Positions 52,914 through 62,341 of a stretch of 64,000 bases of DNA are shown here, piece by piece. Under the pieces are notes generated by a model that worked only from the letters and a program-made list of their open reading frames with translations, made no database searches and was not told where the DNA came from. Within the stretch, counting starts at the first letter, position 1, and the number at the start of each line of letters is the position of its first letter. Source of the stretch: Varibaculum cambriense DSM 15806 (GTDB lineage Bacteria; Actinomycetota; Actinomycetes; Actinomycetales; Actinomycetaceae); NCBI RefSeq assembly GCF_000420065.1, contig NZ_ATUF01000002.1, positions 62,001-126,000 on the forward strand, given 5' to 3'. A program made the position numbers and the translations under genes.

Positions 52914-55616
52914 CTAGGCAACTAGGTTGCGCAGCACATACTGCAGGATGCCACCGTGGCGGTAGTACTGGGCTTCACCGGGAGTGTCGATCCGCACGGT
53001 GGCGTCAAACTCTACGACGGAGCCATCTGCCTTAATCGCGGTCACCTTCATAGTCGCTGGGGTTACCCCCTCATTGAGCTGGGTAATCCCGCTAATATCA
53101 AAGGTTTCAGTCCCGTCGAGACCCAGGGAATCGGCGCTTTCACCCTCGGGGAACTGCAGCGGCAAGATCCCCATACCAATCAGATTGGAGCGGTGAATCC
53201 GTTCGAAAGACCGCGCTATCACCGCTTTTACTCCCAGCAGTAAGGTGCCTTTAGCTGCCCAGTCACGCGAAGATCCGGTTCCGTATTCCTTACCGCCAAG
53301 CACTACTAGGGGTACGCCGGTCTGGGCGTAGGAGACCGAAGCATCATAAACCGGCACTACCGGAGCGTCCGCTTTGGTGAAGTCCTTGGTGAAACCACCC
53401 TCGACATTATCGAGGAGCTGGTTACGGATACGGATATTTGCGAAGGTACCGCGCATCATCACTTCGTGATTACCGCGCCGCGAACCATAGGAGTTGAAGT
53501 TGCGCCGCTCCACCCCGTTAGCACTGAGGTATTGACCAGCCGGAGTCTTGGCAGCAAACGCACCCGCGGGGGAAATATGGTCAGTTGTTACCGAATCCCC
53601 AAGTTTCAACAACACCCGGGCTCCGGATATATCTTTCACCGGGTTCGGGGTTTCCGGCATTCCTTCGAAGAAGGGTGCCCGGCGCACATAGGTGGAGTCA
53701 CCATCCCAGGCAAAAGTGGGTGAATCGGGAACCTCTAACGATTGCCAGCGGTGATCGCCCTCAAAGACGCTCTGGTAATCCTGCAGATACATATCGCGGT
53801 CAATAGCCTGGCCGATTACTTTTTCTACTTCCTCGGCAGTTGGCCAAATATCGCGCAGATAGACGGGATTCCCGCGGTTATCTGTCCCCAGCGCCTCAGT
53901 TTCGAAATCAAAATCCATGCTTCCAGCCAGCGCGTAGGAAATAACCAGCGGCGGGGATGCTAAGTAGTTCATCTTTACATCCGGATTAATCCGCCCCTCA
54001 AAGTTACGGTTACCAGAGAGGACGGACACCACGGTCAGGTCTGAGCCCTCTACCGTGTTGTGAACTTCCTCGGGCAGCGGCCCAGAGTTACCGATACAGG
54101 TAGTGCAGCCATAACCTACAATGTCAAAGCCCAGCTGTGACAGATAGGGCATCAGACCAGATTTTTCGTAGTAGTCCCGCACTACCTGGGAGCCAGGCGC
54201 CAGCGAAGTTTTCACCCACGGCTTTGGCGTTAGACCCCTTTCCGCGGCGTTCTTGGCGAGCAAACCAGCCGCCATCATCACCGAGGGATTCGAAGTGTTA
54301 GTACAGGAAGTAATGGAGGCAATCACCACGTTGCCATGATCCATTACTACTTCTTCTCCTCCGGCCAGTTTCACCTGACTGGGGCGGGTAGGACGCATCA
54401 GCTTCGGATCAATGGTCTTATCGCCCGCCACATAGTCAGGAAGAATCTTCTTGAAGGAATCTTTGGCCATCGCTAGTTCGATGCGGTCTTGGGGACGCTT
54501 CGGGCCAGCTATCGAAGGCACTACGGTGGACAAATCCAGTTCCAGATATTCGCTGTAACGCGCCTCGTGAGCGGGATCGTGCCATAGTCCTTGCCGCTTA
54601 GCATATTCACGTACCAAGGCGCAGGATTCTTCACTACGACCGGTCAGGTGCAGGTAGTCGATAGTGACCTCATCGATGGGGAAGATTGCGGCAGTGGAAC
54701 CGAACTCAGGCGACATATTGCCGATAGTGGCACGGTTGGCCAGCGGAACTGCCCCCACGCCCTCACCATAGAACTCGACGAACTTGCCGACTACTCCGTG
54801 GTCACGCAACATTTGGGTAATAGTTAGTACCACATCGGTGGCAGTAGCTCCCGGCGCGATTTCACCGGTCAGTTTGAAGCCCACTACCCGCGGAATCAGC
54901 ATCGATACCGGCTGGCCAAGCATCGCCGCCTCGGCCTCGATCCCGCCGACGCCCCAGCCGAGGACGCCCAAACCATTCACCATGGTGGTGTGGGAGTCGG
55001 TACCTACCAAAGTGTCGGGGTAAGCCAGCGCGCCGTCCTCGTCCTTATCGGCGAATACTACCCGCGCCAGGTATTCGATATTTACCTGGTGCACAATCCC
55101 GGTCCCCGGGGGTACTACCCGGAAGTTTTCGAAGGCGCCTTGACCCCAGCGTAGGAACTGGTAGCGTTCCTGGTTCCGCTGGTACTCGATGTCCATGTTT
55201 CGTTCCACGGCATCTTTAGAGCCGAATACGTCGATTTGCACCGAGTGGTCAATAACCATTTCCGCTGGTACCTGCGGGTTAATCAGGTCCGGGTCTTTGC
55301 CTAGGTTCACCACCGCATCGCGCATAGTCGCCAGGTCAACGATGCAGGGAACTCCGGTGAAGTCTTGCATCAAAACTCGCGCCGGGCTGTACTGGATTTC
55401 CTGGCTGGGCTGGGCATCGGGATCCCAGTTCGCAATCTGCGCGATCTGTTCTTTGGTGATATTCTCCCCGTCCTCATTACGTAGCAAGTTTTCTGCCAGG
55501 ATTTTTAAGGAGTAGGGCAATTTTTCGGTGCCAGGCACCGCCTTTAGGTCATAGATTTTATAGCTCTTATCGCCAACACTTAGCTGGGTCGCAGCACCAA
55601 AGCTGTTTAAACTCAT
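52914..55616 (-). CDS. acnA: aconitate hydratase AcnA
   Basis: The 900-residue monomeric aconitase converts citrate to isocitrate with a [4Fe-4S] cluster. Ligand cysteines appear in [12 protein letters not shown] and in CTTCIGNSG. The substrate-binding stretch [18 protein letters not shown] lies near 210-227 and [10 protein letters not shown] near 785 in the swivel domain. ATG follows GGGAGGTT. Length matches AcnA/IRP-type enzymes. It is a single gene with a terminator upstream (55773-55812). Confidence 0.96.
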   Translation of the reverse strand: MSLNSFGAATQLSVGDKSYKIYDLKAVPGTEKLPYSLKILAENLLRNEDGENITKEQIAQIANWDPDAQPSQEIQYSPARVLMQDFTGVPCIVDLATMRDAVVNLGKDPDLINPQVPAEMVIDHSVQIDVFGSKDAVERNMDIEYQRNQERYQFLRWGQGAFENFRVVPPGTGIVHQVNIEYLARVVFADKDEDGALAYPDTLVGTDSHTTMVNGLGVLGWGVGGIEAEAAMLGQPVSMLIPRVVGFKLTGEIAPGATATDVVLTITQMLRDHGVVGKFVEFYGEGVGAVPLANRATIGNMSPEFGSTAAIFPIDEVTIDYLHLTGRSEESCALVREYAKRQGLWHDPAHEARYSEYLELDLSTVVPSIAGPKRPQDRIELAMAKDSFKKILPDYVAGDKTIDPKLMRPTRPSQVKLAGGEEVVMDHGNVVIASITSCTNTSNPSVMMAAGLLAKNAAERGLTPKPWVKTSLAPGSQVVRDYYEKSGLMPYLSQLGFDIVGYGCTTCIGNSGPLPEEVHNTVEGSDLTVVSVLSGNRNFEGRINPDVKMNYLASPPLVISYALAGSMDFDFETEALGTDNRGNPVYLRDIWPTAEEVEKVIGQAIDRDMYLQDYQSVFEGDHRWQSLEVPDSPTFAWDGDSTYVRRAPFFEGMPETPNPVKDISGARVLLKLGDSVTTDHISPAGAFAAKTPAGQYLSANGVERRNFNSYGSRRGNHEVMMRGTFANIRIRNQLLDNVEGGFTKDFTKADAPVVPVYDASVSYAQTGVPLVVLGGKEYGTGSSRDWAAKGTLLLGVKAVIARSFERIHRSNLIGMGILPLQFPEGESADSLGLDGTETFDISGITQLNEGVTPATMKVTAIKADGSVVEFDATVRIDTPGEAQYYRHGGILQYVLRNLVA

Positions 55617-55772
55617 TGCAACCTCCCGCAGGAAATAAAAATATTTTCTCTTGATATCAAGATACTTTGCGGAGCGAGCGAATGCCAGTGGTGCGATTTT
55701 TTACCCACCCACGAAAGGCAGAAAGTGGCATACCGGAAACTTAAAACCCCTATCCACCTGAGTAGATGATTA

Positions 55773-55812
55773 CGCGGGCTGAAGAAAGAGCACCGCTCTT
55801 CCTCAGCCCGCG
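55773..55812 (-). terminator. terminator after the histidine-triad gene
   Basis: CGCGGGCTGA (55773-55782) pairs with TCAGCCCGCG (55803-55812), and an inner AAGAGC/GCTCTT pair (55786-55791 with 55795-55800) extends the stem around a three-base loop. It lies about 100 bases after the zinc operon on the minus strand, ahead of acnA. The rest of 55617-55908 holds acnA's promoter region and nothing else I recognise. Confidence 0.75.
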
Positions 55813-55908
55813 GGTAAGAAACTCTCTCTAGAATCCCAGGATTTTAAAAAGAATTTCCTTACCTAATTTTCTTTTACGTTACTTTCCGCCAAGCATTCCT
55901 AGAACTTT

Positions 55909-57351
55909 CTAGGGAGTAACCTCCGCGGCGCTCCCCCAGCCATTTTCGCCCTTAGGCCGCGCTTCCGGGTGCAAAATCAGATACTTCAAAGTGGCCACTA
56001 CCTGCCGGGCACTATAGCCATGGAACATATTATCCTTGCCCCCGCGGGCGAACTGGATAATGGTATCCAAGGTCATGTAATGGTAGTGATCGTAATGCGG
56101 AATTACAAAACGCTGATTTTCCTGGTCAAAGCGGGTGGCATGGGTGACATTGCCGTAAGTGATGTACTCCAAGGGGACGACTAGTTTCGCTTCTACCTGG
56201 TCATAGGTAAACTTTTCGTCTTCGCTAACCTCGGTAGTATCCTGCGGTTTTTCCTCTTCATATTCGGTGATTTCAATATCAGGATAGAGATCAGAAGGAT
56301 CGGTATAGCTGATTCCTTCATGCCCATCAGCGAAATGCAGGTGCCAGTGGTCTCCGTGGCGTTGAATTTTTACGACTCGCTCAGAATCATCAATTTGATT
56401 TTGGCCAGAGTGGTCACCGGGTTTCGGCTGCTGCTCAGTTTCTGGTTGCGGCCTCCCCGGTTTGCTGGGTTTTTCGCCGCTATTCGGCTTAGTGGTATTC
56501 CCATTCCCGCCATGCGAACCGGAGTACTGCCCTATCTTTATTTGCGGAAAGACTTTCGCGGGATTTTCGTAGGTTATGTACTCTTCCCCTGTCTGCGTAT
56601 AGGCGTGATAGTGATCTGCATGCTGCAAGATTTTCACGATTGGCAGCTTGGCCAGTTGCGGCAAAGAAACCACCCGCACCAGTTGTAACCCCCCTCCGGG
56701 GATTGGTTTCCCGCTCGGATGGGGTTTAACTGTTTTACCCGGTACTCCGGAAGGATTAGTTTTACCACCCGCCGGAACTACCTGCGGATGCCACGGACGG
56801 TAGCTGGGATTTACCACCTTTGAGCCCCCGTGAGTGCCGGTATATGTTCCGATAGCGATCCCGGGATAAAGGCCACTGGGATTACTGTAGGTGACAAACT
56901 CCTGGCCATCTGCGGTGTAAATATGGTAGTGGTCGCCATGTTTTAGGATCTTTACTACTCCCTGCGATGCCACCTGCCCCAATTGCCCTGCAGATAGTAC
57001 TTTCGCGGTACTGCGCAGTTGTCCCGCACTCTTGGCTTTAGCCGGATCGGTGTAGGTAATGATTTCACGTCCGTCTTTGGTAAACACATGCCAGTGATCA
57101 CCGTGTTTTATTACTTTCACGATTTCATCGCTAGCTACTTCTCCGTCCACTAAGACTTGGGTGGTTTCATCTAGTTTGAACTTGGGTTCTTGAGGACGAG
57201 GCGCTATTTTTTCTGCCACAGCGGCAGTTTCCCCTGAGCCGTTGAGGCCGCCCTCACCGTTATTAAAAGCACCCCCAAATGCCAGCGCACTGGAAGTCAC
57301 CAGTAGAGCAGCGGCTACCCCTGCCCCTACTATTAGCTTAGTTTTAGCCAT
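55909..57351 (-). CDS. secreted histidine-triad (Pht-like) metal-binding protein
   Basis: The 480-residue protein has a Sec signal (about 1-24) and five His-triad motifs: HGDHWH at 83, HGDHYH at 138, HADHYH at 244, HGDHWH at 332 and HYDHYH at 419. The first four are each followed by a ThrGly or AspGly turn, an ITY-like strand and D/N-P. This is the HxxHxH architecture of streptococcal Pht proteins, which bind zinc and feed AdcA-type receptors. Proline-rich spacers (about 178-222 and 280-325) separate the modules. No membrane anchor or sorting signal is visible. It is the last gene of the zinc ABC operon, nine bases after the permease, with AAGGAG before the ATG. Zinc delivery to the adjacent receptor is inferred. 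Confidence 0.85.
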   Translation of the reverse strand: MAKTKLIVGAGVAAALLVTSSALAFGGAFNNGEGGLNGSGETAAVAEKIAPRPQEPKFKLDETTQVLVDGEVASDEIVKVIKHGDHWHVFTKDGREIITYTDPAKAKSAGQLRSTAKVLSAGQLGQVASQGVVKILKHGDHYHIYTADGQEFVTYSNPSGLYPGIAIGTYTGTHGGSKVVNPSYRPWHPQVVPAGGKTNPSGVPGKTVKPHPSGKPIPGGGLQLVRVVSLPQLAKLPIVKILQHADHYHAYTQTGEEYITYENPAKVFPQIKIGQYSGSHGGNGNTTKPNSGEKPSKPGRPQPETEQQPKPGDHSGQNQIDDSERVVKIQRHGDHWHLHFADGHEGISYTDPSDLYPDIEITEYEEEKPQDTTEVSEDEKFTYDQVEAKLVVPLEYITYGNVTHATRFDQENQRFVIPHYDHYHYMTLDTIIQFARGGKDNMFHGYSARQVVATLKYLILHPEARPKGENGWGSAAEVTP

Positions 57352-57360
57352 GTTTTCTCC

Positions 57361-58152
57361 TTACTTTTTTCTAAAGACTAAGGCCGTAAGCAGCCCAAAT
57401 ACCGATATGAGGACGATTACCGCGCCGGGGCGCAGGTTTTGATAAAACGAGACCACTAGCCCCGCATACACACAGAACAAAGACATAATCACTGACAGCA
57501 CCAGGGTGCCGCGATAGGTTCTCGCGAACTGCATAGCCCCGATCGCGGGGATTACCAGAATCGAGGAGACTATCAGGGATCCGATGGTTTTTGCCGCTAC
57601 CGATACCGCTAGTGCCACCAACAGTGCGAACACAAAATTGAGGACGCGAATGTTTATCCCTAATAGCCGAGCTGCCGGAGGATCCAATATTGTCAAAAAG
57701 AGGCGGCGATACAGGGTACTGTAGACCACCACCACAGCTAACCCCACCCCTATCACTAGATACAATTCCAGGTCACTTAAAGTAACGATAGAACCAAATA
57801 GATAGGTGGTGATGGCGCTAGATCCACCGGAAAAACTGGTAAAAATTCCGGCGAGCCCAATCGAAGCTGCTAACACAATAACCGTAGAAATCTCTTGGTA
57901 GGCACGCAAACGTACTCGTACTGCCTCTACACATAGAGCTGCGATTACGCAGGCAATAACCGATCCCACTAAGGGGTTAAAACCGAAAGCCAGCCCGGCA
58001 GCTACTCCCGCCAGCGAAGAATGTGAGAGCGTATCCCCCATCATCGACAGGCGTTTGAGTACAATCGGCAAGCCGATTAAGGGCAAGATTACCGCCAGTA
58101 CTGTTCCTACCAGGAAGGCACGTTGCATGAAGTCGTAAGCAAAGAGGCTCAT
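57361..58152 (-). CDS. metal ABC transporter permease (ZnuB/AdcB-like)
   Basis: A 263-residue ABC-3 family permease with about eight membrane segments. The family stretch GDTLSHSSLAGVAAGL lies near residues 36-51, after an N-terminal helix. It forms the channel for Zn (or Mn) import with the ATPase, whose stop overlaps its start by four bases. It is followed by the histidine-triad gene. The operon's content suggests zinc. Confidence 0.92.
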   Translation of the reverse strand: MSLFAYDFMQRAFLVGTVLAVILPLIGLPIVLKRLSMMGDTLSHSSLAGVAAGLAFGFNPLVGSVIACVIAALCVEAVRVRLRAYQEISTVIVLAASIGLAGIFTSFSGGSSAITTYLFGSIVTLSDLELYLVIGVGLAVVVVYSTLYRRLFLTILDPPAARLLGINIRVLNFVFALLVALAVSVAAKTIGSLIVSSILVIPAIGAMQFARTYRGTLVLSVIMSLFCVYAGLVVSFYQNLRPGAVIVLISVFGLLTALVFRKK

Positions 58153-58814
58153 CGGCTAACCTCAAGTTTTTCTAGCTCAAGGGAAGTCATTTTCCCTGCA
58201 GACAAGCGATAAGCAGCATCTAAGAAAGGAGCAACTTCCGCCAATTGATGGGTAACCATCAAAACCGTTTTCCCCTGGTCACATTGCTCCCGCAAAAGGT
58301 GGTAGAGATCAAGCGAAAACTTTTGATCTATACCGCCGGTAGGTTCATCCAAGAGAATCAGACGCGCCTGTTTCAGGAGTGCCAGTAAGACTCCTACTCT
58401 CTGCAGTTGCCCCCCAGATAACTCGCGCAGACGATGGGTGCGCACCCCGCTTAACCCCACGGTGTCCAGCAGGGCGGTAGGATCGCTTTTTCTTTTCAGT
58501 TGCGCCAGATAGACCCGCACTAGCTCCGCCACGGTGGTCGGAAAATTGCGGTAGCCACTGACCGCGTTTTGGGAAAGATAGGCGAGGTCGCGATAGTGGC
58601 CGTCTACGTTACTCAGGTCTCCGAAAAGACGGATTTGCCCTTGCGAGGGACGCAAATTCCCCAGTATCAGATTCATTAGGGTGGATTTTCCTGCTCCATT
58701 ATCGCCACTTACCGCTACAAATTGTCCGGCAGTGAGGGATAAATCCACTGACTGCAGCACCGGGACATCCCCGTACGCAAAAGCGACTTTATTTATTTCC
58801 AGGACCTTATTCAC
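58149..58814 (-). CDS. metal ABC transporter ATPase (ZnuC/AdcC-like)
   Basis: The 221-residue ABC ATPase has Walker A SGDNGAGKST (about 36-45), signature LSGGQLQRVGVLLALL (about 131-146), Walker B LILLDEPTGGID and switch His in VTHQLAE. It overlaps the lipoprotein gene by eight bases and the permease by four, so the three importer genes are tightly coupled. It energises zinc uptake. Confidence 0.92.
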   Translation of the reverse strand: MNKVLEINKVAFAYGDVPVLQSVDLSLTAGQFVAVSGDNGAGKSTLMNLILGNLRPSQGQIRLFGDLSNVDGHYRDLAYLSQNAVSGYRNFPTTVAELVRVYLAQLKRKSDPTALLDTVGLSGVRTHRLRELSGGQLQRVGVLLALLKQARLILLDEPTGGIDQKFSLDLYHLLREQCDQGKTVLMVTHQLAEVAPFLDAAYRLSAGKMTSLELEKLEVSR

Positions 58815-59757
58815 CGAACGATTCCATCAAGTTAGTTAAGTTTTTCTCCATTAGCCCCAGATATCCGAGCGCCTCTTCCTCCTTAGTTAGATGCTCCATG
58901 GTGTAAAGAGTGCCGGTTTTTGCTCCGGTAGTGCGTGCTAGGGTTTCTGCGACTTTCGGAGTGGCTTTCCCTTCAAAAAAGATCGTGCTGATCTGATGTT
59001 TCTTCACGAAATCAGCAATGGTAGCCAATTGGTTAGCCGAGGGTTCGTCCTCGGGTGAAATCCCGGTGACTGCTACCTGTTTGAGCCCGTAGTCGTCTGC
59101 CAGATAGTTAAAGGCTGCATGGGAGGCAACAAAGTAGCGTTTTTCAGCGGGAACTTTAGCGATTTCCCGAGCAAATTTTTTGTCTAACACCTGGAATTTC
59201 TCTTGGGCTTTTTCCAGATTTTCCTGGTAATAGCTAGCATTTTTAGGATCTAGGGCGCTAACTTTTTCACAAATTGTTTTCAGCTCGGTCTGAGCGTTTT
59301 TAACGCTGAGCCAGGTATGGGGGTTAACTGCGGTGGTATCAGTGCGAGCCGCATCTTTATTTCTTAGTAGGGTTAGCCCCTGCGATAGATCTAGGAATTT
59401 TTCTTCACTCCCCAGGCTCTCGCGGAGGTCTTCTATAAATCCCTCCATTCCGGCGCCGTTGTAAACAATCAGATCGGCTTTTGCGATTTCGGCGCGATCA
59501 CTGGTTTGTAGTTCAAAGTCGTGGGGCTCTTGAGTGCCTTTAATAATGGTTTTGACTTCCATCTTGTCACCGACGATCCGGTTGGTCAGATCAGCTACCG
59601 GGAAGAAAGTCGCATAGACCAGGGGCTTATCTTTTTCTCCAGTGTTTTCCGCGTTAGCCCCTCCCTGCGCGTGTGCGCTACAGCCTGCTGCAGAAAATAC
59701 CAAGAGGGCGGCAATCAGTGAGGCCAGAAGGGTTTTGAAGCTATCTTTATGCACCAT
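58807..59757 (-). CDS. zinc ABC transporter solute-binding lipoprotein (ZnuA/AdcA-like)
   Basis: The 316-residue protein has a lipoprotein signal with lipobox SAAGC (Cys at 26). The fold is that of cluster A-I metal receptors, with probable ligands in QEPHDFEL, NPHTWLS, ASHAAFNYLAD and an acidic residue near FFEGK. It lacks the His-rich loop of many ZnuA proteins; this may be compensated by the histidine-triad protein of the same operon. The ATG follows a region holding two operator-like repeats. Confidence 0.9.
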   Translation of the reverse strand: MVHKDSFKTLLASLIAALLVFSAAGCSAHAQGGANAENTGEKDKPLVYATFFPVADLTNRIVGDKMEVKTIIKGTQEPHDFELQTSDRAEIAKADLIVYNGAGMEGFIEDLRESLGSEEKFLDLSQGLTLLRNKDAARTDTTAVNPHTWLSVKNAQTELKTICEKVSALDPKNASYYQENLEKAQEKFQVLDKKFAREIAKVPAEKRYFVASHAAFNYLADDYGLKQVAVTGISPEDEPSANQLATIADFVKKHQISTIFFEGKATPKVAETLARTTGAKTGTLYTMEHLTKEEEALGYLGLMEKNLTNLMESFGE

Positions 59758-59785
59758 TTTCCTAACTGTTTTGAGTTTTACTATG

Positions 59786-59801
59786 CGAAATACTTATTTC
59801 G
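59786..59801. promoter_or_regulatory. perfect 7-2-7 palindrome in the zinc-operon promoter
   Basis: CGAAATA-CT-TATTTCG is a perfect inverted repeat between the candidate Zur box and the lipoprotein start. It may be a second operator or overlap the core promoter. No regulator is assigned. Confidence 0.45.
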
Positions 59802-59821
59802 TTCAAAAAACTTAACAGTAC

Positions 59822-59837
59822 TGAGAATGGTTATCAA
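59822..59837. promoter_or_regulatory. candidate Zur box upstream of the zinc operon
   Basis: TGAGAATGGTTATCAA differs at two positions from the mycobacterial-type Zur site TGAAAATGATTATCAA that I recall. It forms an imperfect palindrome (TGA...TCA ends) and lies 65 to 80 bases upstream of the lipoprotein ATG. Zinc-dependent repression is therefore likely. Confidence 0.55.
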
Positions 59838-59866
59838 ATTGAGTTTCAGTATTTTTCCGCTACAGA

Positions 59867-60412
59867 TTAGAGGGCCTGCTCGACAGCTTTCTTAACTTCC
59901 TCCATATCCACGGTGGGTTCGAAGCGAGCAAGTACCTGCCCTTCGCGATCAATCAAGAACTTCGTAAAGTTCCATTTAATATAGGCCTTTTCCCCAAATT
60001 TCCTGTTATTTTTATCAGCAAACTTTTTGAGCCCGAAGTTTTTCAGGCCCTTGCCAAAGGTCTCAAAAGGTTTTTCACCAGCTAGGAATGCATATAGCGG
60101 TTCTGCGTTATCCCCGTTAACCTCAATCTTGGCAAACTGGGGAAATTTTGTTCCAAAATTCACCGTGCAAAACTGTTGAATTTCCTCCGCCGTTCCTGGC
60201 GCTTGGTCTGCAAATTGATTGCAAGGGAAATCTAAAATTTCAAATCCCTGCTCTTTGAACTGTTCATACAGCTGTTCCAGAGCCTCGTACTGGGGAGTGA
60301 ACCCGCATCCAGTAGCGGTGTTTACAATCAGTATCACTTTGCCCTTGTAGGTTTCTAGCTTTACCAGCTGCCCCTGTCGGTCTTTTACTTCAAAGTCATA
60401 TATCGTCGCCAT
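59867..60412 (-). CDS. glutathione-peroxidase-family thiol peroxidase
   Basis: The 181-residue protein has the peroxidatic cysteine in NTATGCGFTPQY (Cys36), the conserved Gln of FPCNQFADQ and the Trp in IKWNFTKFL. A resolving cysteine is present (FPCNQ), as in thioredoxin-dependent bacterial members. It reduces peroxides in the cytoplasm. ATG follows AAGGAG. It is monocistronic, between the zinc operon promoter and the foreign island. Confidence 0.92.
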   Translation of the reverse strand: MATIYDFEVKDRQGQLVKLETYKGKVILIVNTATGCGFTPQYEALEQLYEQFKEQGFEILDFPCNQFADQAPGTAEEIQQFCTVNFGTKFPQFAKIEVNGDNAEPLYAFLAGEKPFETFGKGLKNFGLKKFADKNNRKFGEKAYIKWNFTKFLIDREGQVLARFEPTVDMEEVKKAVEQAL

Positions 60413-60575
60413 TTGTCGCTCCTTAATCCAATACCAAATTCCGGTATTTCCTATTCATTCACAAATTTTTTAATAATTATGATTATTCGCCAAGTGATTT
60501 AATAAGAAATCTCTTTCCCTCCCCGGGAAGAGTTGACAATAGAGCGGACCGGTTTTCCCTTCCAATGCGTACCCA

Positions 60576-60779
60576 TTAGCTCCCCCGCGACATCACCGCC
60601 ACCGTCTCATCACTTGGAACATTAAGTTTTAAATCAAATGGAATGCCACTATCTCTAACACTCGCCCTTAAAAATATGTTAATTGCAGTAGTCATATTTA
60701 AGCCTAAACTGGAGTAGATCTTTTCGGCAGCTTCTTTTATTTCTTTATCTGCTCTTATATTCAAATTTGTTGTAGCCAT
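60576..60779 (-). CDS. RelB/DinJ-family antitoxin, shortened, without toxin gene
   Basis: The 67-residue protein starts MATTNLNIRADKEIKEAAEK, with a ribbon-helix-helix N-terminus and the DinJ stretch GIPFDLKLNVPSDET. The usual 20-residue acidic tail is replaced by AVMSRGS, where the sequence changes from AT-rich to GC-rich (about 60590). ATG follows AAAGGAGATGAGG. No RelE/YafQ toxin gene lies downstream; that side is native DNA. It is probably an orphan left by deletion at the island edge, perhaps still able to bind DNA. Confidence 0.75.
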   Translation of the reverse strand: MATTNLNIRADKEIKEAAEKIYSSLGLNMTTAINIFLRASVRDSGIPFDLKLNVPSDETVAVMSRGS

Positions 60780-60862
60780 TTCCTCATCTCCTTTGACCTT
60801 ATTATATAACCAAATTTGTGCATAGTCACTACACTGTCATTATATTTGATACATTAATTTTA

Positions 60863-61084
60863 CTATTGATATTCTTCATTATCATACTCAAGTAAATCAC
60901 CTGGTTGATAATCAAGCTCCTTACAGATGCTCGCTAAAGTGTTAAACCTTATGCCTTTGGCTTTTCCAGTTTTTAATATTGATAAATTTGCTTCGGTTAT
61001 CCCTATCCTTGCTGCAAGCTCTTTCTATGTCATATTTTTCTTTTTTAATACTTGATCTAGATTTATAATTATTTGATCTTTCAT
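60863..61084 (-). pseudogene. XRE/YozG-type helix-turn-helix regulator with nonsense codon
   Basis: The frame from ATG 61084 reads MKDQIIINLDQVLKKKNMT, then TAG at 61027-61025, then KELAARIGITEANLSIL and on to a normal end at 60863. The family has Gln at that position (MTQKEL), so a CAG-to-TAG change explains the stop. The intact protein would be 73 residues. It starts two bases after the DUF2975 stop, the usual DUF2975-HTH pair of Firmicutes. Confidence 0.85.
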
Positions 61085-61086
61085 TT

Positions 61087-61522
61087 TCAAATTATACTTT
61101 CCGAATCTTCTTTTAAGGATTTTCCTGTATCAGATATAATCATTGATGAAAATGCTACAACCATAAAAATTATATTCGTTAAATAGTCCTTAATAGTTAA
61201 ATTAAAAACACCGCTAACATTGTCAACTTTAAAATAATTGAAGACTAGCTTAGAAATAATTTGGCATATTGTCAAAATTAAAATAGCTATTAAAATGTTT
61301 TTCGTATATTTTGAATTTAAGTCTGAAAAATAATCTTTCTTCTCTAAATTCACTAAAATCTTCTCAAATTTATCCAATGAGAAACCAGCAACAATGAATA
61401 TCATAACTGCACTTAAACATGAATAAATAATAAAAGGAAGTGAAACCCCTTGTAGATTAAATTGTTGAGACTCTACTACTTTTATTACATCATCTTTGAA
61501 AATTAGAAATAAAACTCTTCAT
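61087..61522 (-). pseudogene. DUF2975 membrane protein, 5'-truncated or frameshifted
   Basis: The open frame running to TGA at 61087 encodes a three-helix hydrophobic protein ending SLKEDSESII, typical of DUF2975 partners of YozG-type regulators. Its only internal ATG (61404) lies in the middle of a membrane segment. A well-spaced GAGGAAAA precedes ATG 61522, but that frame ends after ten codons while the DUF2975 frame continues one base off. The first helix is missing or shifted. A broken gene is the best reading. Confidence 0.7.
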
Positions 61523-61544
61523 AACTTTTCCTCAACACTTTCGT

Positions 61545-62015
61545 TTATCTATTATCATCTACATCTTTCCATTCTTGTACTCTATCCTTCAAATAATTTA
61601 AATCTTCTTTAGAAAGTTCCCAGGTTAATGAAGATAGCATCAAGGGCATTCCCTCCATTGTAATATATGGATAATTTTCATAAATATAGAAATCTATCTT
61701 TGTAGCTTTTTTATCCTCTCTCTTACTGATTAATAAGAAGTGGTAAGACTCTATTGCATCATCTGGTATTTCTTTAAAATAAGCGTCGAAATTTTTATCA
61801 TTAATATTTTCTGCACTCATTCCTGTCAAATTACTAAAGTAGCCTAGAACTTCTTGTTCTTCTGTTTCAACAATTTTTTTATTATTAGAATCAAATATTT
61901 CAATCTTTTCTTCTTTTTTACTACTTGTTTGTTCTGTTGTAGTATTTGGACTACAAGAAGTTAAAACTATAGAAAAAACAAGAAAAATAGCCATTATTAA
62001 AAATCTTTTCCTCAT
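61545..62015 (-). CDS. small lipoprotein of unknown function (foreign origin)
   Basis: From ATG 62015 (GGAGG seven bases upstream) the protein has 156 residues, a lipoprotein signal with LTSC at about residue 21, and a mature domain rich in Lys, Glu and Asp. An in-frame ATG 15 bases earlier is less likely. I do not recognise the family. It is intact, though everything around it is decayed, and would be first gene of the DUF2975-HTH unit. Confidence 0.72.
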   Translation of the reverse strand: MRKRFLIMAIFLVFSIVLTSCSPNTTTEQTSSKKEEKIEIFDSNNKKIVETEEQEVLGYFSNLTGMSAENINDKNFDAYFKEIPDDAIESYHFLLISKREDKKATKIDFYIYENYPYITMEGMPLMLSSLTWELSKEDLNYLKDRVQEWKDVDDNR

Positions 62016-62081
62016 TATAATCCTCCCCATCTAATTATGGTAAAACGATAATTATAATTTGTCAATATCATTCGTAATGAC

Positions 62082-62341
62082 TTAAAACTTATCAAAGTCT
62101 TCTTTCGTAGCTACTTCTTTGTATTTATATTCATCGTTATTCTTTTCTGTGAACATATCATTTACAAGCCCAATTGTCAGTAGGAATAAATCAGAAACAG
62201 AAAGACCAAGTTCCACTGCCCTTAATAGAAGCAATGGTGTAGTTGTTGGTTTTCTGTTAGTCTTGCTTTTTTAGGGAATTCTTCTGACTTTATGTTTAGT
62301 CCCCATAATTCAATTATTTGAGGCAGAATTTTAAGACTCAT
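62082..62341 (-). pseudogene. phage tail assembly chaperone G/GT remnant
   Basis: A 39-codon frame from ATG 62341 holds LKILPQIIELWGLN, the C-terminal signature of Firmicutes phage tail chaperones. At CCT-AAA-AAA-GC (62275-62265) the minus-one frame opens into PLLLRAVELGLSVSDL and VNDMFTEKNNDEY and ends KEDFDKF at 62082, the T-domain type. The overlap is consistent with G/GT frameshifting known from lambda-like phages. Most of the G gene is deleted. Confidence 0.65.

Noticed and set aside
60499-60590. GC-rich minus-strand frame ending in GGKEISY after the antitoxin
   Set aside because: It could be the relic of a native gene cut by the island, but about 25 to 30 codons without a recognisable family are not enough.
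61025-61027. Possible TAG read-through or recoding in the XRE gene
   Set aside because: No suppressor tRNA or recoding signal is visible, and every neighbour is decayed; a plain nonsense mutation is simpler.
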